Shown in pieces: positions 33,647 to 39,966 of a DNA stretch of 39,966 bases. The notes below the pieces were generated by a model. It was not told the DNA's origin, searched no databases, and saw only the letters and a program-made list of their open reading frames with translations. This stretch comes from an uncultured Prevotellaceae bacterium (GTDB taxonomy: Bacteria; Bacteroidota; Bacteroidia; Bacteroidales; Bacteroidaceae). The stretch's first letter is position 1. Every line of letters starts with the position of its first letter. The stretch lies in contig CADCBZ010000002.1 in NCBI GenBank assembly GCA_902799765.1, forward strand, positions 1-39,966, written 5' to 3'. The position numbers and the translations under genes are program-made.

Positions 33647-35680
33647 TTAATAAGACTGTCCTTTCTTCTTCGTTATAGCCCCCAAACCAAGTTTCTTCGT
33701 TCCGTCCCAATTGGTGAGCTGGTCTGCACAGCCATTGGAGCCACCAAGAGAAGTGTAGGTTTCTGCACTACATGATATATAATCAACGAAGGAGATAAAG
33801 TTGTCTATGATAGATGGCTCGTAGGTCACATCCCGTTCTGCAAATAGATGTGTCCAGCTGGTGACGCACTCTACATTGAATTTTGAGCAATCATACCATG
33901 ATACACCACTAAGGAAGTTGTTGACGGCCGAGGTAATACCTTCCTTTGTGCCTAGGTCCAATTCCATCTTACAGGCAACAGCCATGATACCATAGTAGAT
34001 GGATGTAGCCTCTTTGTCGTTGAAATTAGTTCTGGTTGTAAGTGCGAATGCTCTGAGTGCAGCACGTCCTTCTGCGATGAAACGATTGAGAATGTTCTGG
34101 TATCGATCTTGCTTCTCAGCAGCAAGTCGAGCCTCATGCTCTTTGCGCTCCTTGACCTTCCTTGCTGCCTCGTTGAACTCTGGTTCATTCCAAAGGGAAT
34201 TCCACTTCCCCAAGAGGTTCTGGTAAGTTGACCGAAGCGAGTGCAGTTCACTCTCAGCCTTGTCTGCACGAACAGTTTCTGCATTTTTTGCATTACGCAG
34301 TCGCTCTACGGCGTTCTCATCGATGAGTGTCAAGCGGTATTTGAGTCCATTCACTTCCTCTGTGAGAGTGGTTACTTTAGCACGAAGTCCTCGGATTTCA
34401 ACATCCTTTGATGAGATGATTTCTTCCTTGGTCTTCAATTCATTGGAAAGGTCCTTGTTCGTGTCCCATAACATGCGGTACTGTCGTCCCAAAATCTCGG
34501 CTGTGGGTTCACTCTTCCATTTCAATCCCGATGCTTTGATGAAGTTGCCAATGGTCTCTTTAACACCAGCATTATATGACTCTTTGAATTTTTCAGCTTC
34601 CTCCTTCTTGTACTTGCCTGGCTGAAAGATCTTGGCGAGAAAGCCAGATTGGGCCGACTTCAATTCCTTTTGGGCTTTCTCTTTTTGTTGAGTAGCAATA
34701 GATGCTTCTACTTCAATCTCTGCTTTCAGCTTCTCTGCCTCTGCTATAGCCTGTTTCGCCTGACGTTCAGCTTCCAACACAACCTTGCTCTTATGTCTAC
34801 GCTCCCGTTTCTCCTCCTCTGAGAGTTCTTGGTATGGGATGCCTCGCTCCAAACCATACTTCTTTCCCACCTCATTATAGTACTTTGTGTGGAGGTCAGA
34901 GAGGTACTCGGACTTTTCCTTTGCAGTCTCGCCCCATACTTTAGCATACGATATACGCTCTACCACACCTTTTGTTGACTCAGTCTTGATGTAGTTGCTG
35001 CGTTCCTCCTTGGGCAAGGCCTTCCACTCTTTCGTTGACAGGACCTTGTCGGGATTGTTCTTGTTGACATACTGACTGCCGATGCGTCCACGCTTCTTGA
35101 CTTGCTCTACAGGAACGGTCAAGGCATGAGCATGGACACCAGTTTCATCACAGTGCACGTCAAATCCGATGATGTTTTCCTCGCCCCACATACGGCAGCA
35201 GAACTGATAGGTGTCCTTGGCCCACTCGTAGATAGCTGGCATCAGTTTGATGTGACTATTGTCGGCATATGGATCCGATGTATCAATCTGTTGTTCACCA
35301 AAGGCAAGCCGCTTCATCACTTCGTGGTCACCACCAAAGATGATGTTCACCAAACCGTTCGGACTATTTGGGGCCACTTGGTTGGGATGCTTGGCATACA
35401 TGTAAGGTTTGAAGCCCAGTTCATCGTGACGCTGCTGGAGGCGTTGATGAAGTGGAATAGGATTGGAGCCAAGGGGCATGACCTTGCACCCCTTGGTGAT
35501 TTCAAAGTTGAGATGCTTGCGTGAGAAGTTGTAGTGGTTGTTCTTCTCCGTCTCAGCATTCTTGGAGTGGTAACGTTTCTCATCCCAGTCTCTGCGCTCA
35601 GCCTCGTTACCCATCTGGACAGAGAACGATTTCTTGTCTGCGCCAACATGGATAGAGGCGCGTGGTTTATTCATTTCCAT
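33647..35680 (-). CDS. MobV-family relaxase
   Basis: MobV/Pre-type relaxases nick oriT and pilot the strand during mobilisation. The 677-aa protein shows the N-terminal relaxase domain (RASIHVGADKK, HYNFSRKHLNFEI) and the metal-binding triad motif HCDETGVHAHALTVPV (His176, His183, His185) preceded by IIGFDVH. From about residue 285 to 500 it is a long, charged coiled coil, and the C terminus is a less conserved globular part. Length is at the upper end of the family. It is adjacent to palindromes that are a good candidate oriT, as expected for Bacteroides mobilisable elements. Confidence 0.93.
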   Translation of the reverse strand: MEMNKPRASIHVGADKKSFSVQMGNEAERRDWDEKRYHSKNAETEKNNHYNFSRKHLNFEITKGCKVMPLGSNPIPLHQRLQQRHDELGFKPYMYAKHPNQVAPNSPNGLVNIIFGGDHEVMKRLAFGEQQIDTSDPYADNSHIKLMPAIYEWAKDTYQFCCRMWGEENIIGFDVHCDETGVHAHALTVPVEQVKKRGRIGSQYVNKNNPDKVLSTKEWKALPKEERSNYIKTESTKGVVERISYAKVWGETAKEKSEYLSDLHTKYYNEVGKKYGLERGIPYQELSEEEKRERRHKSKVVLEAERQAKQAIAEAEKLKAEIEVEASIATQQKEKAQKELKSAQSGFLAKIFQPGKYKKEEAEKFKESYNAGVKETIGNFIKASGLKWKSEPTAEILGRQYRMLWDTNKDLSNELKTKEEIISSKDVEIRGLRAKVTTLTEEVNGLKYRLTLIDENAVERLRNAKNAETVRADKAESELHSLRSTYQNLLGKWNSLWNEPEFNEAARKVKERKEHEARLAAEKQDRYQNILNRFIAEGRAALRAFALTTRTNFNDKEATSIYYGIMAVACKMELDLGTKEGITSAVNNFLSGVSWYDCSKFNVECVTSWTHLFAERDVTYEPSIIDNFISFVDYISCSAETYTSLGGSNGCADQLTNWDGTKKLGLGAITKKKGQSY

Positions 35681-35759
35681 TGAAAACTTTTGTTTAAGGA
35701 TTATACATTATTTATAAGCTCTGTAGGTGGAGGATGCCAGGTCTCGGGCGGTGCCTGAG

Positions 35760-35843
35760 CATAATAGGAGGACTTTTTAAGTGAGCGGCGATAGCCAGTG
35801 AATCTAAAAGTCCCTATTATGTTTAGGACTTTTACAAAAGTCC
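35760..35843. other. palindrome-rich oriT candidate
   Basis: The 194-base gap in front of the relaxase gene contains four arms of GGACTTTT/AAAAGTCC. Arms at 35760-35777 (CATAATAGGAGGACTTTT) and 35806-35821 (AAAAGTCCCTATTATG) form a large bulged hairpin, and GGACTTTT-AC-AAAAGTCC (35826-35843) is a second perfect one. The position fits the origin of transfer of MobV elements; transcription control of mob is an alternative. No known nick sequence was recognised. Confidence 0.55.
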
Positions 35844-35874
35844 GTCACACCACGCGGGCGAGGCTCCTCCATGG

Positions 35875-37758
35875 TTACAATTTCCGATAGCTATTCTGGC
35901 TCACATGTTCCAGACGACCTTGACGGATGTAGTCATTGATCCACTTGGCCGTGGTACTCTCAGGATAGCCTTGCTTTTTGGACGTAGCCCGATATATCTC
36001 TCTGTCAAATGTGTCTGGCAGAGCGGCCAACAATTGCTCCATCTTACTCTTCTTCGTGGCAATCTCGCCCTGCCCATTAGTAGTGACCTTGCTCTGTGGC
36101 AGATGGGCATAGCAATAGACTGTATGGTAGATGAGTACATCACCCAATGCCATAGCAATGTCGAAATCATCCTTACTGCATCGTAATACGATTCGACTAC
36201 CATCCTTTGGAGTCAGTGCAGAAGGATTGGTCGTTTCGTCCATGAACCTGATAGAGGTCAGTACCATCATAATGCGAAACACAGTGAAGGCCAGACGGCG
36301 TACCACACTCTGCATGTCATGCGAGATGTCATCGACCACCTCTTGATTCATCTGCCTGAAATGTTCATTGAACTCCTTGCAGTATTCCTTCGGGATGACG
36401 ATGCGATATCTTCCACCACGGAAGAATGATTCACGTCGTTGTTTGTATAGCTTACCCAGCTGGAAGAATCTATCTCGCAAGGTATAGCTATCAGAATTGG
36501 TGTTGGCACTCTCGACAAGGACATCACGGAACTCTGCTTTGAATGGCATGTGGTAACAGGTGATACGTGAGAAAGTTCCGTCCTCAGCCTGAGGTGTCAA
36601 AGTGTAGAGTTGTCCAGGCGTTCCAGAAAGACAGATAGCAAGCATCGGTCTCTCGATGACACGATATTCGTCATCCTTTCTGCGGCTCAGGTCGATAGGT
36701 TCATGATGATAGCTCTTGCGGATAATGGTGCTATAGTCACCATACTCCGATTTCAGTATGGCGCTCAGTGTATCACATTCCGTATCGAATATCAGACCTA
36801 TGCCATCGTTGTTGTCCAACTGTTGTATAACGGATGCCGCACTACTATTGGTAGGAATGAAGAGTGTACGACGGTGTGGAGTTTCATCGGCATCAGAAGC
36901 AACTTTCTCGCCAGACTTGTTTTCGCTTTTACTCTCCTTGTATTCTTTCATCAGTCGCTCGGAAGCTTCACGCAGTTCGTTGTGGATGGGAGCCACAATC
37001 TCGCGGCAATATTTCAGCGAGCCTTTGCCCATACCAGCATCGGCCATAACAAAGAAGTATAGCATAGGGTGCCAATCGTCGTGATTGTACTCACCGACTA
37101 CATTGTGAAGTGTGGCTGAGATGCAAGTCAACGTGCCCATCAGCATCATGTCTCGGTCATCTTCGGAGATGCAGTTGCCCAACACCTCCTTTAGGAAAGG
37201 TGGAAGCATGTCGTATATGAAGGCAGGGAAATGAGGAAGGGATTCTTCATCCAAAATCCATTTGGAGTCCAATTCGACAGGCTGGATATTTGGTTTTTTG
37301 GATATTTGGTTGCCAGAACCAGAAGTCCAAATATCCAAAGTTCCAACGACAGGCTCTTGGATTTCTTTGGGATTGGAAATGTCAATACCAGCATCTTTCG
37401 CCATCTGAAAAAATGTGGCGATAGATATGCCATCCCCATGTGCAGACAGACATTTATTGTATTGTTTGTCTGTATCACTTGCCTTATACTCGGTGCTCTG
37501 TCGACTGACCCGATGAAAGAACCCTCTTCCTGCCTCTTGGAACTCACTTGTAAGAGCAAAACCAACTTTCAGCCAGTTGTCATAGCCGTTCGTAATATCT
37601 ATTCCCTTCTGTTCGATAAGAGATACGATGCGCTCGACCTTGGCTCGGGTATTTTCGTTTGAGGTGGGATATGCTGACGGCACATTGCTGGTGTTACAGT
37701 TCTCTGTATTATTCTTAGAAGGGACATTCTCCCATTCTTCTGGTGAAAAAGTTTTCAT
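35875..37758 (-). CDS. DUF3987 ATPase/primase-associated protein
   Basis: I start at ATG 37758 (MKTFSPEEWENVP); the longer ORF would overlap the upstream gene by 149 bases. The 627-aa protein has an N-terminal PriCT-like segment (RIVSLIEQKGIDITNGYDNWLKVGFALTSEF, about residues 42-72), then the DUF3987 ATPase core with Walker A-like ADAGMGKGS (residues 239-247) and acidic FDTECDTL, and a C-terminal winged-helix (YPESTTAKWINDYIRQGRLEHVS). Such proteins are found next to VirE-N proteins in Bacteroides mobile elements and are thought to act in their replication. It overlaps the upstream gene's 3' end by 44 bases. Confidence 0.85.
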   Translation of the reverse strand: MKTFSPEEWENVPSKNNTENCNTSNVPSAYPTSNENTRAKVERIVSLIEQKGIDITNGYDNWLKVGFALTSEFQEAGRGFFHRVSRQSTEYKASDTDKQYNKCLSAHGDGISIATFFQMAKDAGIDISNPKEIQEPVVGTLDIWTSGSGNQISKKPNIQPVELDSKWILDEESLPHFPAFIYDMLPPFLKEVLGNCISEDDRDMMLMGTLTCISATLHNVVGEYNHDDWHPMLYFFVMADAGMGKGSLKYCREIVAPIHNELREASERLMKEYKESKSENKSGEKVASDADETPHRRTLFIPTNSSAASVIQQLDNNDGIGLIFDTECDTLSAILKSEYGDYSTIIRKSYHHEPIDLSRRKDDEYRVIERPMLAICLSGTPGQLYTLTPQAEDGTFSRITCYHMPFKAEFRDVLVESANTNSDSYTLRDRFFQLGKLYKQRRESFFRGGRYRIVIPKEYCKEFNEHFRQMNQEVVDDISHDMQSVVRRLAFTVFRIMMVLTSIRFMDETTNPSALTPKDGSRIVLRCSKDDFDIAMALGDVLIYHTVYCYAHLPQSKVTTNGQGEIATKKSKMEQLLAALPDTFDREIYRATSKKQGYPESTTAKWINDYIRQGRLEHVSQNSYRKL

Positions 37759-38353
37759 CTTTGACGTTGTTGTACTTAGGGTTAATATAAGCTTCTGGAT
37801 CATGTGGAATGAAGCAGGAGCGAGAAATGTCACTGCCAGATTTGTCTGGCTCTGGGTAGCCATTGGCTACGAGATAGTTGAACACTGCATTGAAGAAACG
37901 GCTATGCTCCCATCCCTTGCGGAATACTTGGATTATCCATTTCAGCCCATCGCCAGAAGGAGAGCGAAAAAGGAGTTCCGTCTCAAAGCAAGGTTCATTG
38001 AGCAGTTTCTCATGCAACAAAGGAATGTCAGCCACATGGTCGAAGTCGATACAAAGCAAATCGGACTGCTGCAACAGGCCGTCCTTGTTTCGATTATGGA
38101 AGATACCAGAAAATGTGCAAAAGTCGAAGTTCTCAGCTTTGTACTTCCGTGCCTGGTCTTTACTCGTGATGGAGCGCAACATCTCCGTTTGCTTCTTTGC
38201 ATACGGGCCAACGATGTAGCGGTAGATGTCAGGAATGCTGATGCAGCGCAAAGGATCCGTGTTGCGGATGGGCTTTCGAAAGAAGGAGAAAGACAGTAGT
38301 TCACCCTCATTGACTCCGAAAAACTCCTTACAGATAGAACGGTGGTCACACAT
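37715..38353 (-). CDS. VirE N-terminal/BT4734-like primase-related protein
   Basis: The 212-aa product matches the BT4734/VirE-N fold, a primase-polymerase relative: SFFRKPIRNTDPLRCISIPDIYRYIV, MLRSITSKDQARKYKAENFDFCTFSGIF, the acidic LLCIDFDHV motif, SPSGDGLKWII, and the final SDISRSCFIPHDPEAYINP. These are the metal and nucleotide contacts expected for this family. In Bacteroides elements it is always found before a DUF3987 gene, as here, and the two overlap. The start overlaps the 3' end of the excisionase-like gene by 8 bases. Confidence 0.88.
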   Translation of the reverse strand: MCDHRSICKEFFGVNEGELLSFSFFRKPIRNTDPLRCISIPDIYRYIVGPYAKKQTEMLRSITSKDQARKYKAENFDFCTFSGIFHNRNKDGLLQQSDLLCIDFDHVADIPLLHEKLLNEPCFETELLFRSPSGDGLKWIIQVFRKGWEHSRFFNAVFNYLVANGYPEPDKSGSDISRSCFIPHDPEAYINPKYNNVKDENFFTRRMGECPF

Positions 38354-38723
38354 GGTTTCGTGTCACCTCCTTTCTACCTTTGGGGTTATTGGCTACATAC
38401 GCACGTGCTTCATCGTAAATGTCGTTGACTGATTTGCGAGTGGTCTGCATTAGCCAGTTGTCGATTTCCGACTTACGGAAGAGGATGCTCTTGCCATTCT
38501 TGTGGAAGGGAATGGTGCGGTTACTCGTCCAGCCATAAACGGTCTGCTCGGCTGGATGGTTTGGGAGGTAGTTGCAAAGGTCTTGTAGCGAGAACCAGGC
38601 ATCTGCCTCTACGTTGTTGTTTGACTGCAGAGCGTCGAACTTCTGTTCAAGCGTCTCCAACTTTTCTAAAATGCTTGCCATAAGCTGCGGCATTGCATCG
38701 AATGACGGTACTGTTGTACACAT
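38346..38723 (-). CDS. excisionase-like helix-turn-helix protein
   Basis: The 125-aa protein begins with a short coiled coil (MASILEKLETLEQKFDALQS) and carries a winged helix of the MerR/excisionase type (WFSLQDLCNYLPNHPAEQTVYGWTSNRTIPFHKNGKSILFRKSEIDNWL, about residues 43-91). Such proteins sit after the integrase in Bacteroides elements and act as recombination directionality factors or activators of the downstream replication genes. It starts the transcript that contains the VirE-N, DUF3987 and probably mob genes. Confidence 0.85.
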   Translation of the reverse strand: MCTTVPSFDAMPQLMASILEKLETLEQKFDALQSNNNVEADAWFSLQDLCNYLPNHPAEQTVYGWTSNRTIPFHKNGKSILFRKSEIDNWLMQTTRKSVNDIYDEARAYVANNPKGRKEVTRNHV

Positions 38724-38790
38724 ATTAATGATGTTTTAAGTTGGCTGCAGCGATATGCTACAGTCACTCTCTTTGGGAAGAAAGCGACTG

Positions 38791-38798
38791 CAAAAGTA
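38791..38798 (-). promoter_or_regulatory. -7 element upstream of the excisionase-like gene
   Basis: TACTTTTG on the - strand, 68 bases before the start codon. The -33 partner is not clear. The palindrome at 38880 lies 80-100 bases further upstream. Confidence 0.5.
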
Positions 38799-38879
38799 TC
38801 GTAAAAAGGAATGGTGATTTGGGCATGATTCAGGGCATAAAAGGAACATGCCTATCATAACCCTATATTCTTTGTATCA

Positions 38880-38894
38880 TGCTGATTATCAGCA
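38880..38894. promoter_or_regulatory. palindromic site sharing its core with the XRE operator candidate
   Basis: TGCTGAT-T-ATCAGCA is a perfect 7+1+7 palindrome. Its core CTGATTATCAG is identical to the one at 20528-20538. The surrounding 38724-39089 gap also holds several ATCAT/ATGAT repeats (near 38830-38970) that could be integrase or excisionase arm sites; no gene is seen there. Confidence 0.55.
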
Positions 38895-39002
38895 ACAACA
38901 AAAGCGAAAGATGTGGAAAATAATTTCGTTATGGCATCGTTATGATTGGTATCATATCCCTGTCATAATGGAAATAGGCAACAAAAGGCCAAATATGAAG
39001 AA

Positions 39003-39030
39003 AGCCACTCACACATGAATGTGAATGGCT
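39003..39030 (-). terminator. terminator of the integrase gene
   Basis: An 11-bp stem (AGCCACTCACA / TGTGAATGGCT, one G:T-type mismatch) with a 6-base loop is followed on the - strand by a T-rich stretch (CTTTCTT). It lies 60 bases past the integrase stop. Confidence 0.65.
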
Positions 39031-39089
39031 ATGGATGTGAACAACGTAAAAGTTACTGTATGCTTAGACCTATGGTAGCGGAATACGAA

Positions 39090-39966
39090 CTATTTGTCCT
39101 TGGAGTTGTTTGGAGTTCCAATCATGTCGTCAGTGAGGGTGATTTGGATGGCATCAGCGGCAGCATCCTTCTTTGCGTCAACTATCTTGGCATAGATTTG
39201 GGTTGTTGTTACCTTCTTATGGCCGAGCATCTTGCTGACAGTATAGATGTCCGTGCCATTAGTCAACTGCAAGGTAGCATAGGTATGGCGAAAACAGTGA
39301 AAGGTGATGTGCTTGGTGATACCAGATGCTTCTATCCATCGTTTCACAGGTCGGTTAATCCATGATGGGTCTTGTAGCCCTTCAAATACAAGTCGGTCTG
39401 CATCTCCTCGTTCACCACATAAGGAATATGCCTGATCAGAAATTGGCATATACTCTACACCCTTGGTTTTCTGTTGAGTAAAATGGAGCTGGTAATGTTC
39501 CTTGTCTTTCACAATATCGCGCCACTTTAGCTGTTTGATGTCACTATGACGTAATCCTGTCAATGCAGAAAACAAGGCTGCTCTTTTGAGGATTTCGCTA
39601 TCGCATGGTGTGGCTGCCAGTTGGTTGAGTTCTTCCAGTGTCAGGTACTCGCGCTGGCTTTCCTCGTAGTATATGTTCTTAACTTTGGCTGCAAGGTCAA
39701 TGGTCAAGTAGCCATCAATGAAGGCTTGGTGGAGACCTGCCTTGAATATCGAGAAATAGGTGGATGCGGTATTGGCTGATATGGTTCCTGTCTTACTGCC
39801 ACCTTGGGGCGCGTTGATAAGGTAATCCTTGTAGTCTTCGATGAGATTCAGGTCGATGCTACCAAATAGAAGCGGCTTCCCACCTGTATATAACTTCAGA
39901 AGTGCAAGTTCACGATTCCAATTGACTTGAATGGACTTGGAACTGTTCTTGTGTCGCTTCTCCTTC
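39090..39966 (-). CDS. tyrosine recombinase/integrase, 5' end outside window
   Basis: The visible 291 codons are open to the window edge in the frame of the integrase; the gene starts beyond 39,966. The core-binding SAM-like domain (NTASTYFSIFKAGLHQAFIDGYL) and the catalytic domain with Arg in ALTGLRHSDI, the beta-hairpin lysine in QQKTKG, HCFRHTYAT, GHKK and the nucleophile Tyr in TTQIYAKI are all present. It belongs to the Bacteroidetes phage-integrase group with the SAM-like and Arm-DNA-binding domains. It integrates and excises the element. The visible N-terminal part (KEKRHKNSSKSIQVNWN) is probably the end of the arm-binding domain. Confidence 0.95.
   Translation of the reverse strand, partial: KEKRHKNSSKSIQVNWNRELALLKLYTGGKPLLFGSIDLNLIEDYKDYLINAPQGGSKTGTISANTASTYFSIFKAGLHQAFIDGYLTIDLAAKVKNIYYEESQREYLTLEELNQLAATPCDSEILKRAALFSALTGLRHSDIKQLKWRDIVKDKEHYQLHFTQQKTKGVEYMPISDQAYSLCGERGDADRLVFEGLQDPSWINRPVKRWIEASGITKHITFHCFRHTYATLQLTNGTDIYTVSKMLGHKKVTTTQIYAKIVDAKKDAAADAIQITLTDDMIGTPNNSKDK

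Larger units (their letters stand above)
19043..39966. mobile_element. integrative mobilisable element carrying a defence cassette; right end outside window
   Basis: From the terminator at 19008 onward nearly all genes read on the - strand and include the hallmark set of a Bacteroides-type mobilisable element: tyrosine integrase, excisionase-like HTH protein, VirE-N/primase-like protein, DUF3987 ATPase, oriT-like palindromes and MobV relaxase. No conjugation (tra) genes are visible, so it would depend on a helper. The left limit is inferred from the change in gene content and base composition; the integrase and the right end extend beyond 39,966. No tRNA or obvious target gene is seen at the left limit. 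Confidence 0.75.

Noticed and set aside
37759-37863. Longer start of the DUF3987 protein
   Set aside because: The added residues overlap the VirE-N gene in another frame and are not family-like; ATG at 37758 gives the expected beginning.

Overview
The window looks like the chromosome of a Bacteroidales bacterium, most likely Prevotella or a close relative. Reasons: promoters follow the Bacteroidetes pattern (TTTG, about 20 bases, then TAnnTTTG); SusD/OmpA-style secreted proteins with Bacteroidetes lipoboxes are common; the rpmF-fabH-era-der order and protein sequences fit; and the mobilisation and primase genes are of the Bacteroides mobile-element type. These are judgements from reading the sequence; no searches were run.

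Region 1 (1-19,040) is ordinary chromosome, visibly GC-richer than the rest. The + strand carries the end of rpmF, then fabH, era, der and a small lipoprotein gene with overlapping starts and stops, two tandem paralogous outer-membrane proteins, a strong terminator, and a solitary HigA-type antitoxin. The - strand (15,586 down to 6,456) carries parC, an envelope protein, an S41 protease lipoprotein, tRNA-Leu, a large lipoprotein, an OmpA-family protein and a secreted protein. alaS and a MerR-type regulator follow on the + strand. Short repeats decorate this region: a heptamer family (AGTGAAA) at gene junctions, and a 21-bp tandem repeat flanked by inverted arms between parC and alaS.

Region 2 (about 19,040 to beyond 39,966) is an integrative mobilisable element read almost entirely on the - strand. 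Its backbone is a tyrosine integrase (cut by the window edge), an excisionase-like HTH protein, a VirE-N/primase-like protein, a DUF3987 ATPase, an oriT-like palindromic region and a MobV relaxase. At the far end are an XRE regulator with 11-bp iterons, a two-TM membrane protein and an AlbA/Schlafen-like ATPase.

Region 3 (22,193-33,134) is a strikingly AT-rich cargo cassette inside the element, with three genes spaced by 1 and 0 bases. The first encodes an S1 domain, an SF1 (Upf1/Dna2-like) helicase and a Ppx/GppA-like phosphatase domain in one 1,391-aa protein. The second is a 2,014-aa giant with a winged-helix-like N terminus, about 30 W-x-W repeats, a DarT-like ADP-ribosyltransferase domain and a C-terminal HD phosphohydrolase domain. 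The third is a DarG-like macro-domain protein. I interpret this as an elaborated DarTG-type toxin-antitoxin or anti-phage system: the macro protein would reverse what the DarT domain does, while helicase, phosphatase and HD domains sense or process nucleic acids and nucleotides. I know of no described system with this architecture. The cassette is bordered by what look like 5' stubs of two other defence genes, a reverse transcriptase (33,203-33,460) and an AlbA-type gene (22,097-22,183), so it may have replaced an earlier cargo and taken over its promoter.
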